A stretch of DNA of 27,307 bases from Bacteroidetes bacterium GWA2_31_9b (lineage in GTDB: Bacteria > Bacteroidota > Bacteroidia > Bacteroidales > UBA12077): assembly GCA_001769005.1 (NCBI GenBank), contig MENE01000043.1, positions 12,396 to 39,702 on the forward strand. The letters are read 5' to 3'. Shown here one piece after another: positions 1-6,955 of this stretch. Under the pieces are notes generated by a model. That model worked only from the letters and a program-made list of their open reading frames with translations, was not told the DNA's origin and did no database searches. The translations under genes and the position numbers were made by a program. Each line of letters starts with the position of its first letter. The stretch's first letter is position 1.

Positions 1-70
1 CTTCTTCAACAATACTTTCAATAAAGTTGAGCGAACGTTTTACTTCTGGTTCTGTGTTTTCGGTTTTCAT
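1..70 (-). CDS. glnS: Glutaminyl-tRNA synthetase, N-terminal fragment
   Basis: Only the first 23 codons lie in the window, reading leftward from an ATG at 70. The peptide contains KRSLNFIESIVEE, which matches the conserved opening of bacterial glutaminyl-tRNA synthetases (SLNFIEQIVEEDL), just before the tRNA- and ATP-binding core. The enzyme charges tRNA-Gln with glutamine in the cytoplasm. The gene is divergent from folB and the two share a roughly 140-base promoter region. The call rests on one short motif. The catalytic HIGH motif lies outside the window, so the assignment is likely but not proven. Confidence 0.75.
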   Translation of the reverse strand, partial: MKTENTEPEVKRSLNFIESIVEE

Positions 71-110
71 TTAAAAAATATTAAAATTCTGACAATCTTA
101 TAGAAGAGTA

Positions 111-118
111 CAAAAGTA
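111..118 (-). promoter_or_regulatory. Candidate -7 promoter element for glnS
   Basis: The minus strand reads TACTTTTG, a match to the Bacteroidota -7 consensus TAnnTTTG, about 40 bases upstream of the glnS start. I see no convincing TTG at the expected -33 distance, so this is a half-supported promoter. Confidence 0.4.
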
Positions 119-180
119 AAAGATTTTATCCAAAGCAGCTAAATTGTAATAAAAAAGATATCAATTAACTATTTATAAAT

Positions 181-188
181 TAAATTTG
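181..188 (+). promoter_or_regulatory. Candidate -7 promoter element for folB-queG
   Basis: TAAATTTG matches TAnnTTTG and sits 21 bases before the folB ATG, leaving a very short leader. No clear -33 TTG is present. It would drive folB and queG together. Confidence 0.4.
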
Positions 189-209
189 ATGTTTTAAACC
201 GATATTCAA

Positions 210-560
210 ATGGGAAAGATACAAATCGAAAATATGGAGTTTTATTCATACCACGGGTGTTTTAAAGAAGAACAAATTGTAGGAAATCGATTTTTGGTTG
301 ATTTAACCATTGAAACAGATATGAATATTCCATCAAAAACCGATAATATTAATGATGCATTAAACTACCAATCAGCTTATGAGCTAGTAAAACAAGAAAT
401 GCAAAAAAAATCTCATTTGCTAGAACACATTGCAGGTCGTATTCTTGATGAGTTATATGCTAAGTTTAACTCCATAAAAAAAGCAACTGTTAAAGTTTCA
501 AAAATGAACCCTCCAATGGGCGGTAAAATGGAACGGGTAAGTGTTACGATGAGTCGTTAG
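210..560 (+). CDS. folB: Dihydroneopterin aldolase
   Basis: This 116-residue protein has the usual FolB length. It cleaves 7,8-dihydroneopterin to 6-hydroxymethyl-7,8-dihydropterin and glycolaldehyde in folate synthesis, in the cytoplasm, normally as an octamer. Visible family features are the YHG motif at residues 14-17, Glu22 just after it, LLEHIA at about 70-75 holding the pterin-binding Glu72, and VSKMNPPMGG near 96-105 with the catalytic lysine Lys98. The start is an ATG with no Shine-Dalgarno sequence. queG begins 11 bases after the stop, so the two are probably co-transcribed. The divergent neighbour is glnS. No other folate gene is in the window. Confidence 0.93.
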   Translation: MGKIQIENMEFYSYHGCFKEEQIVGNRFLVDLTIETDMNIPSKTDNINDALNYQSAYELVKQEMQKKSHLLEHIAGRILDELYAKFNSIKKATVKVSKMNPPMGGKMERVSVTMSR

Positions 561-571
561 CCTTTCATAAA

Positions 572-1504
572 ATGAACTCAACTATACCCAAAACTGAAAA
601 AATAAAACAAAAAGCCATTGAGTTGGGCTTTACTGCAATTGGAATATCAAAAACAGATTTTCTTGAGAAAGAATCAGTACTTCTTCAAGAATGGCTGAAC
701 GAAGGTTGCCAAGGTGAAATGGCTTATATGGAAAATCATTTTGAAAAACGAACTGATCCCCGAAAATTAGTTGAAAACTCAAAATCAGTAATTTCTGTTT
801 TATACAATTATTATAATCCAAATCAACAACCCGAAAATACCTATCGAATTTCAAAATATGCTTATGGGCGCGATTATCACTTTGTTGTAAAAGAAAAACT
901 TTATCTGTTATTTGATTATATTAAAACACTTGAACCAAATGTTACAGGTCGTATTTTTGTTGATTCTGCTCCAGTTATGGAAAAAGTTTGGGCTGCAAAA
1001 TCCGGTTTAGGTTGGATTGGAAAAAATACAAATCTGTTATCGAAAGAGAATGGTTCGTTTCATTTTATTGGTGAAATAATTATAGATTTAGAACTCGAAT
1101 ACGATATTGCTGTTAAAGACTTATGTGGTAATTGTACCAAATGTATTGATGCATGCCTAACAAAAGCTTTAACTCCTTATAAACTCGATGCTCGAAAGTG
1201 CATTTCCTATTTAACTATTGAGAAAAAAGGCGAGATTTCCGAAGAATTTAAAAATAAATGGAACAACTGGATTTTTGGTTGCGATATTTGTCAGGATGTA
1301 TGCCCATGGAATTCAAAATCAAAACTACATAACGAAAAAGATTTTATTCCCAAACCAGAGATTTCAAACTACTTAAATCCTGACTGGGGAAATCTTTCCA
1401 AAGAAAAATTCGATGTGATTTTTAAAAACTCACCGCTCGAACGCACAAAATTTGAAGGGATAAAACGGAATATTAAATTTTTGAAAAATCCAGAATTATT
1501 TTAA
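572..1504 (+). CDS. queG: Epoxyqueuosine reductase
   Basis: This 310-residue enzyme performs the last step of queuosine synthesis, reducing epoxyqueuosine to queuosine in tRNA with a cobalamin cofactor and two 4Fe-4S clusters. VDSAPVMEK (130-138) carries the catalytic aspartate Asp131. GLGWIGKNTNLL (145-156) is the cobalamin-region signature. Cluster cysteines are visible at C185-x2-C188-x2-C191-x3-C195, C210, and C237-x2-C240-x3-C244 (GCDICQDVCPWN). The residue after C195 is Leu where Pro is usual, a mild deviation that should not stop cluster binding. The C-terminus ERTKFEGIKRNIKFLK is typical of the family. It lies 11 bases after folB. Its last ~55 bases recur at 3774-3827 beyond the next gene, marking a rearrangement. 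Confidence 0.93.
   Translation: MNSTIPKTEKIKQKAIELGFTAIGISKTDFLEKESVLLQEWLNEGCQGEMAYMENHFEKRTDPRKLVENSKSVISVLYNYYNPNQQPENTYRISKYAYGRDYHFVVKEKLYLLFDYIKTLEPNVTGRIFVDSAPVMEKVWAAKSGLGWIGKNTNLLSKENGSFHFIGEIIIDLELEYDIAVKDLCGNCTKCIDACLTKALTPYKLDARKCISYLTIEKKGEISEEFKNKWNNWIFGCDICQDVCPWNSKSKLHNEKDFIPKPEISNYLNPDWGNLSKEKFDVIFKNSPLERTKFEGIKRNIKFLKNPELF
1435..1489 (+). repeat. Direct repeat copy 1 (queG 3' end)
   Basis: This coding stretch near the 3' end of queG is repeated at 3774-3827. The first 28 bases (1435-1462) are identical to 3774-3801. After one mismatch, AACGGA matches, and after a diverged stretch with a one-base gap, TTTTTGAAAAAT matches. The copies are about 2.34 kb apart and bracket the FIST-kinase gene. 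Confidence 0.9.
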
Positions 1505-1593
1505 CTTCAATTTTCTTAACTTTAATAATGGGAAAAAGGAATAAATTTATAACAAAATAGACCCAACTTGTTATTTTTAGTAATTCTCTTTTG

Positions 1594-3555
1594 TTAAATA
1601 GGTAAAGTAAAGTAAAAAGTCGAACCTTTTCCAAATTCGCTGGTAACACCCACATTACCGTTGTGCCCTTCAATAATCTTTTTTACTATTGCAAGGCCTA
1701 ACCCATGACTAGTTTCACCATCAGTTGGTATTGTACTAGATTTTTTGAATGGATGAAAAATTTCATTAATTTCATTTTTAGGAATACCTTGACCATTGTC
1801 GATAACCTGTGTAACTATTAATTCGTTTTCTTTAAATACTTTTACTAATATTTTAGAATTAGGATAAGAGTACTTTATTGCATTGCCGATAAGATTATTC
1901 AATACTTGTTCAATTTTTTCATTATCAATGAGAAGAATTTGATCAGACAAATTAAAAGCACGAGTAATTTCAATTTTTTTATTTTGGGCTAATAAACTAT
2001 TCAATTTAATATTCTGTTCAACAAATGGAATATAGTTAATTTCATTTTTCTTTAAGTCTAGCTTGCCCGCTTCAATTTTTGATATATCAAGAAAATCGTT
2101 TAGCAGATTGATCATTTCAGAACTCACTTTAGTTATTATCTTGGTATATTCTTTATATTTATCTTCAATTTTTTCTTCAAGTAATTTAGAAAAACCCTGA
2201 ATAATGCTTGCTGGGTTTCTTAAATCATGGGCAGCTATACCTATAAATTCATTTTTTTGTTCATTCAGAATTTTTAATACTTGATTCTGTTCTTCAAGTT
2301 CTTTTGTTGTTTCATTAATAAAATATAACAATCGAGAGAGAATTCTAGAATGTTGATTTATATATGGATCTGAATTTTGTGTAATGTTGTACTTTTGTAA
2401 AGGTTCTTCATTCTTTAAATCTTTACTTTTTGCACCTTCACGAAAGCCTACTGCTACCATTGTTGAATTGAGTAATGAATTAAATTTATTGTTAGAACAA
2501 AATTCTCCAAAAGTATAAAAACCTGCAGTTGGGGCTATATTGTTAAATGGTAAAGTTTCAAGATTAATGTCCTCTTGTAATAGAAATCGCCTGCAAATAC
2601 ATGTGTATAGAAAAATTGCATTTGGTTTAAAAAATTGCATCTGGTTCTGAATATGTACCGATTCTTTAATAATCATTTGGGGATTTCCATAACCGATTCT
2701 AAACTTTTCTCCCACATGTACATCGCTTACTAACTGAATTGAACCATCTTTCTTGTTGACGAAAAATGGAGTTCGTGCAATTATTTGACCATTTCTGTAA
2801 ATGAGAAACGGAAATTCAAGGCTATTTTGAAAAAAGTTGTCGTCAGCTTTGATACCTAAATATTTTTCATAAACAGTAAATGCAGGTTTATTGTCTATAG
2901 TTTTAACTGACATTTCTCCAATTTCAGTTATTGTCATTTCTTTACTTAGTGCATGCCATCCAAGATAAGTAAGTATTTCAATATGAAGGTTGTTGCCTGA
3001 AAAAACAACTAATATAACACCTTGATTGAAGCAGTGTATTCCATCAAAAATAAGTGTATTTCTCTTGTTCGCATAATCTCCTGCACCACCACCGAAAATG
3101 GGATAATTCAAATCAAATGCAGTAATGGTGTTAAATATTTTCCCGGAATCATTGCTGATTGGAGTAGAGAGGAGTAACATTCCCTTAATGTCAATATTTA
3201 ATGATTTTATATCATTAACCAATTTTTTTCCGATAGTTTCCTCACTTCCTGGTTTACATTCATATGAGTATAAATTAAGGGAAGAGTTTTCAAAAAAAGT
3301 GAATAAAATGAGAGTTGAATTAGTAAGTATTTTACCTTCATATATTTCACCAACAGAGGTAGCTCCAACTATTACTGCTAAAGGAAATACATTTCTTATT
3401 GAATTTCCTAATAGTTGAAACCATTCATTATCGGTTTCAGCGGAAAAAATTTGAATTAATTGAGATTGAAAGCTACAAAAACTAGTTATTTCTTCTGAAT
3501 GTAGAATATCATTCAAATTTTCAATGCTTGATATATTGTAATTATATTGTTTCAT
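1594..3555 (-). CDS. FIST-domain sensor histidine kinase
   Basis: This 653-residue protein has no signal peptide or membrane segment, so it should be a cytoplasmic sensor. Residues about 25-200 fit the FIST N domain (VGATSVGEIYEG at 63-74; a glycine-rich FGGGAGDY at 154-161). Residues about 220-370 fit FIST C (TAGFYTFGEF at 343-352). FIST domains are known as small-ligand sensors, proposed to bind amino acids. A short coiled coil (about 412-436) leads to a HisKA domain with phospho-acceptor His443 in AAHDLRNP. The HATPase domain has its N box at 551-558 (VLNNLIGN), DNGQG at 586-590 and GLGLA at 618-622, so it looks active. There is no receiver or output domain and no adjacent response regulator. 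It is convergent with queG and bracketed by a duplicated piece of the queG 3' end, which suggests later arrival. The ligand is unknown. Confidence 0.88.
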   Translation of the reverse strand: MKQYNYNISSIENLNDILHSEEITSFCSFQSQLIQIFSAETDNEWFQLLGNSIRNVFPLAVIVGATSVGEIYEGKILTNSTLILFTFFENSSLNLYSYECKPGSEETIGKKLVNDIKSLNIDIKGMLLLSTPISNDSGKIFNTITAFDLNYPIFGGGAGDYANKRNTLIFDGIHCFNQGVILVVFSGNNLHIEILTYLGWHALSKEMTITEIGEMSVKTIDNKPAFTVYEKYLGIKADDNFFQNSLEFPFLIYRNGQIIARTPFFVNKKDGSIQLVSDVHVGEKFRIGYGNPQMIIKESVHIQNQMQFFKPNAIFLYTCICRRFLLQEDINLETLPFNNIAPTAGFYTFGEFCSNNKFNSLLNSTMVAVGFREGAKSKDLKNEEPLQKYNITQNSDPYINQHSRILSRLLYFINETTKELEEQNQVLKILNEQKNEFIGIAAHDLRNPASIIQGFSKLLEEKIEDKYKEYTKIITKVSSEMINLLNDFLDISKIEAGKLDLKKNEINYIPFVEQNIKLNSLLAQNKKIEITRAFNLSDQILLIDNEKIEQVLNNLIGNAIKYSYPNSKILVKVFKENELIVTQVIDNGQGIPKNEINEIFHPFKKSSTIPTDGETSHGLGLAIVKKIIEGHNGNVGVTSEFGKGSTFYFTLPI

Positions 3556-3858
3556 TTTAGAATATCAGCTGATTTTTGTATAAATACTTATTGAGAAATA
3601 TTTAACTAACGGATTATTTAATATTAACAATTAATTGGTTGGTATAGTTTAAATAATAGATCAGAAATAGCTTAAAACAACAGTTAAATATTAATACATC
3701 TTTTTTATAAAGTTACAACAAAAAAGATAATTAAGAACATTTAACGGTATAGTACAAATATTTAAATCAAATTGCTCGAACGCACAAAATTTGAAGGGAT
3801 ATAACGGATGTTCAGTTTTTGAAAAATGATAATTACTAGTACTGATTATAATAATCGC
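3556..3858. other. Gene-free stretch with a queG-derived fragment
   Basis: About 300 A+T-rich bases lie between the FIST kinase start and the kinase remnant. The only recognisable content is the repeat of the queG 3' end at 3774-3827. I found no good TAnnTTTG promoter for the FIST kinase and no open frame with family resemblance. Confidence 0.6.
3774..3827 (+). repeat. Direct repeat copy 2 (displaced queG 3' end)
   Basis: This repeats the 3' coding end of queG outside any gene. In frame it reads LERTKFEGI and then hits a TAA where queG has a lysine codon (AAA at 1463-1465), so it is non-functional. Its first 28 bases equal 1435-1462. The copy drifts after that, as expected for an old unselected relic. 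Confidence 0.9.
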
Positions 3859-4194
3859 TTAGGAATTTTGTGGTAGAGAAATTGTAAAAGTAGTTCCTTC
3901 TCTGGGTTTACTTTCAACACATATTGAACCACGATTCTGCTCAACAACTTCTTTACAAATAAATAATCCTAATCCAGACCCCGATTCCTGGTTGGTTCCT
4001 ATAGTAATAAATTTCTCTTCAACAACAAATATTTTATTAAGATTATCAGGGCTTATGCCAACCCGTGTATCTGAAACCAAAATGTTTATTTTGCTACTTT
4101 GCTAATATACACTGAGAGTTACAGAACCATTTTCATAAATGAAATTAAATAAATTTGAAACTTGGTTTCTGAGAACAAAAATTCAGTGTTTCTC
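3859..4194 (-). pseudogene. Remnant of a histidine kinase ATPase domain
   Basis: The readable part (from 4080 down to 3859) gives ILVSDTRVGIS, then GSGLGLFICKEVVEQ, then EGTTFTISLP: the second half of a HATPase domain. Continuing upstream in the same frame gives VLRNQVSNLFNFIYENGSV (from 4176), the N-box region, broken by one TAG at 4102-4104. A TGA at 4183-4185 and two TAA codons just beyond mark where the match ends. The order and wording track the CHASE kinase next door (LRNLVSNAIKYT, ITVSDNGVGID, GTGLGLLICKEFVE), so it is probably a paralogue. The G1 box has decayed from DNGVG to DTRVG. All sensor and HisKA sequence is missing. It is not expected to make a working kinase. Confidence 0.82.
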
Positions 4195-4272
4195 TTATTA
4201 ATCCTATTACAAAATAATTGTTATTTTAAAATAAAACTTTTTTAATCAGTGATTAAAACCAGTAAAAATTAA

Positions 4273-4503
4273 ATTTTATTAGAAAAATACTTTGAAGCTT
4301 ACAAAGATTTAGTGCTCGAATTATCTGAAAATGAATTCCAAAAAGAAATATTAATGGCCTTACTCGATTTTAATTTATTTACCGGAAATATATATGAGCA
4401 GGGTTTTAAACGAACATCCTTAATTGAAGGTTTAGCAATGCTTTCGTGTATGCAAAAAAACATTAAAATTGCCGAATATGAAATATTAAATTCTCTGAAA
4501 TAG
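4273..4503 (+). pseudogene. Truncated ORF, unknown protein tail
   Basis: The frame is open from just after a TAA at 4270-4272 to a TAG at 4501 and encodes about 76 residues. They include KYFEAYKDLVLELSENEF and GFKRTSLIEGLAMLSCMQ, plausible helical protein sequence. There is no ATG near the beginning; the only start-like codon is a GTG at 4312, inside what looks like continuous protein sequence. I do not recognise the family. The likeliest reading is the C-terminal scrap of a gene whose front was lost, like the kinase remnant beside it. A hairpin follows at 4536-4574, where a terminator would be expected. A short real gene starting at GTG is possible but less likely. Confidence 0.4.
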
Positions 4504-4535
4504 TGTAAATCATTATTTAATGCTTTGGATTCAAA

Positions 4536-4574
4536 TTAAACAGTTTTAGTGACAAAGTCGCTAAAACTGTTTAA
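4536..4574. terminator. Bidirectional terminator hairpin
   Basis: Two 18-base arms (4536-4553 and 4557-4574) pair fully with one G-U pair around an AAA loop, a very stable structure for this A+T-rich DNA. It sits between the end of the truncated plus-strand frame and the end of the CHASE kinase on the minus strand, so it can serve both directions. There is no long T run, so termination is inferred from position and stem strength. Confidence 0.65.
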
Positions 4575-4594
4575 TGATAAAAATGGAAAAATTT

Positions 4595-6403
4595 CTAATT
4601 ATTGTCTTGAAAAGTTACGTGGGTTGGTACTGTAAATTTAAAATCGCTACCCTTTCCTAATGTACTAGTAACCCAAATTTTACCGCCATTTATTTCTACA
4701 AATTCTTTGCAAATCAATAATCCTAACCCTGTTCCTTTTTCTTTTGCAGTGCCCTCAGTGGTTTGAATTTGAGAAATTTCAAAAAGTTTAGCCATTGTTT
4801 CAGAATCAATTCCTACGCCGTTATCTGAAACGGTTATAGTAACATGTGTTTTATTTTGCTCTGCATAAATATCAATTTTACCACCAAAATTGGTGTATTT
4901 AATAGCATTTGAAACAAGATTCCGTAAAATTGTATTTAACATATTCTTATCAGCATATACAAATAAATCATTCCAAAAAGCATAATTGATTTTTATGTTT
5001 TTATTATTTGCAATTAATTTTAAGTTTTCAATATCTTTAGTACATATTGTTGAAAGATTAAGTTTCTGAGGATTAAAAGGAAGCTTTCCTGATTGAGATC
5101 TTATCCAAATAAGTATATCTTCCAGTAAATTATAAATTCGAATCGCAGATTCATGTATATAATTTAATTGAACCTCAATTTCATCAATAGTATATTCGCG
5201 AATCTTTGTAGATAATAAATCAGAAAACCCAAGCAAAACACTAAACGGACTCCTTAAATCGTGAGCAAGAATAGAAATAAAACGATTTTTATCGGAGTTG
5301 AGTTTTTCTAATTGGATATTTAACTGCAAAATCTGCTCGGCATGTAGTTGTTTATTATATATAGCGATTGATAAAAAAAATATCAATATACTAATTGCAA
5401 TTCCACTAATTAAAACGATCAATATTTTGCCACGAAAAATTGATAAGTTTTCGTTGTATGTGGTAAATTGTAAAATCCATTTTTTACCGTTAAACTCAAT
5501 AGGTTGTAAAAGATATAAATTTGATTTATCTAGTTTAACTTCTTTATCCTTACTTTGGCTATCATATAAAATTGTTGCAACTGAGATGGATTCGTTATCA
5601 TAAACTTTTAATCGAATTCGGTTTTTATTGGGTAAATCCCAATTTCCTAAAATCCCACTCATCATATCATTCATTCGATAAGGACTATAAACCCATCCTA
5701 TGATTGCTGCACGACGCTCTTCTATTGTATTTGTTAACATTCCATTTCTATAAACTGGCACATACATTAATGATCCAGCTTGTAAATCTTCATTTGTTTC
5801 TTGAACAAGAATTACTTTGTCAGAAAGTATTGCATTATCTGAATCACGAGAAAGTTCCATTGCTTTTCTTCTTACTGGTTCTGAGTACATATCATAACCA
5901 AAAGCACGTAGGTTTCTATCTTTAAATGGTTCAAGATAAATAATAGAAGTATATATATTTCTAACTCCTTCTGGCTTTACATTATAATCGGGAAATCCAT
6001 TTTTTCGAACCGCTTGAATATGTTCTTTTAATTTATTTGGTGGAATAATTATTGAATAACCTACACCCTGAATACCAGGCAAATTTTTATTGATTTGTTC
6101 ATGTTCATTAAATGTTTTCCATACTTCATAGGTAACAGTATCTGTTGCAGCAAATAAAGCAGCACCACTTCGTAAAATTTGAGCATGTGCTTTGAGCCGG
6201 GCATCTAATTTTGTTTTAAGTGTATTGCAAATAATTTCAAAATCTTGATTTGCAATTACCTTTACTGTATTTTTTGTGTAAAGTGTACCTGCAAGAGTTA
6301 AAGTTATTCCTACAAAAAGTATAACCAAAGATTTCCACTTATTTTTTAGTAAAAACAAGAAATTTTGAAGTTGATTTTTATCTTTTTTTAAAACGTCATT
6401 CAT
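4595..6403 (-). CDS. CHASE-domain membrane sensor histidine kinase
   Basis: The chosen ATG start at 6403 gives 602 residues; a longer frame begins with a TTG at 6445 and adds 14 unlikely residues. Order: membrane helix about 24-41, extracytoplasmic CHASE domain about 70-240 (LPGIQGVGYS at 108-117, YLEPFKDRNLRAFGYDMYSE at 156-175), membrane helix about 327-349, short coiled coil, HisKA with His381 in LAHDLRSPFS, then HATPase with N box ILRNLVSN (492-499), DNGVG (527-531) and GTGLGLL (557-563). CHASE domains sense small external molecules such as cytokinin-like compounds or peptides; the ligand here cannot be told. There is no receiver domain and no nearby response regulator, so the partner must be encoded elsewhere. 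A paralogous remnant lies at 3859-4194. Confidence 0.9.
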   Translation of the reverse strand: MNDVLKKDKNQLQNFLFLLKNKWKSLVILFVGITLTLAGTLYTKNTVKVIANQDFEIICNTLKTKLDARLKAHAQILRSGAALFAATDTVTYEVWKTFNEHEQINKNLPGIQGVGYSIIIPPNKLKEHIQAVRKNGFPDYNVKPEGVRNIYTSIIYLEPFKDRNLRAFGYDMYSEPVRRKAMELSRDSDNAILSDKVILVQETNEDLQAGSLMYVPVYRNGMLTNTIEERRAAIIGWVYSPYRMNDMMSGILGNWDLPNKNRIRLKVYDNESISVATILYDSQSKDKEVKLDKSNLYLLQPIEFNGKKWILQFTTYNENLSIFRGKILIVLISGIAISILIFFLSIAIYNKQLHAEQILQLNIQLEKLNSDKNRFISILAHDLRSPFSVLLGFSDLLSTKIREYTIDEIEVQLNYIHESAIRIYNLLEDILIWIRSQSGKLPFNPQKLNLSTICTKDIENLKLIANNKNIKINYAFWNDLFVYADKNMLNTILRNLVSNAIKYTNFGGKIDIYAEQNKTHVTITVSDNGVGIDSETMAKLFEISQIQTTEGTAKEKGTGLGLLICKEFVEINGGKIWVTSTLGKGSDFKFTVPTHVTFQDNN

Positions 6404-6955
6404 GTATTTTTTATCTGTTGAAGCGTAACTTTTAGAAACAAACAAAAAAGTAAATTAAATATAGTTTTGTGTTTTTTTTAATATTAATACAAATATTACA
6501 AAATCTTATTCATAAAATCAAAAAAACATAATCCTTTCTCTTGACGAAAGGTATTGTGAACCATCTAAATACGTTTTTCTCTTTTACTCATGTGTTATTA
6601 TTGAAATTTGTTTTTGGAGATATAAACACGAATATATCTTTGGTAAGCGGATCTTGCTTGTTTGTATTTGTTATATTTTAAATTTGATTCTTTCTTTTAG
6701 CGATGGCCCCTGTTAAGCTTTGCCTAAATCTTAACTATTATTAAATTTATTTATTTGCAAGTATTTCTTATTGAAAATTTGAATAAACATTCTAAGGTAA
6801 TCCTAATAACTATAGGGACAACGCCTAACATTCAATTATTTTATCATTTTTTCATCCTTAGGCGAACTGAGCTACCAAAACCTATGGTTCAGCTTCAAAA
6901 ATAATTTAGTATTACACTCAATTCAGTCATTATAAAACTCCTAATCGCTAAATTG
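6404..6955. other. Gene-free stretch
   Basis: About 550 bases with no protein frame that I can support on either strand. It contains a promoter-like pair on the plus strand (6613-6642) with no gene behind it, and a weak inverted repeat (6822-6828 with 6858-6864). The kinase promoter should lie near 6404-6500 but I could not find a clean TAnnTTTG there. Confidence 0.5.
6613..6642 (+). promoter_or_regulatory. Orphan promoter-like element
   Basis: TTTG at 6613-6616 and TATCTTTG at 6635-6642 are separated by 18 bases, close to the Bacteroidota -33/-7 arrangement. No coding sequence follows on this strand, so it could drive a small RNA, be a relic, or be chance in A+T-rich DNA. Confidence 0.35.

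Noticed and set aside
1195..1204. Possible defect in queG because the residue after Cys195 is Leu rather than Pro.
   Set aside because: All cluster cysteines and the catalytic Asp131 are present, and this Pro is not a ligand, so loss of function is not supported.
4595..6445. Longer start for the CHASE kinase at 6445.
   Set aside because: The codon there is TTG and the added 14 residues do not look like a protein start; the ATG at 6403 is better.
6822..6864. Inverted repeat CGCCTAA / TTAGGCG with a 29-base loop.
   Set aside because: A seven-base stem with a long A+T-rich loop and no gene to serve is weak; kept only as a note on the gap.
6861..6880. On the minus strand the bases read like a tRNA D-arm (GGTAGCTCAGTTCGCC).
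   Set aside because: I could not find a matching acceptor stem, anticodon arm or T-arm around it, so it is most likely chance.
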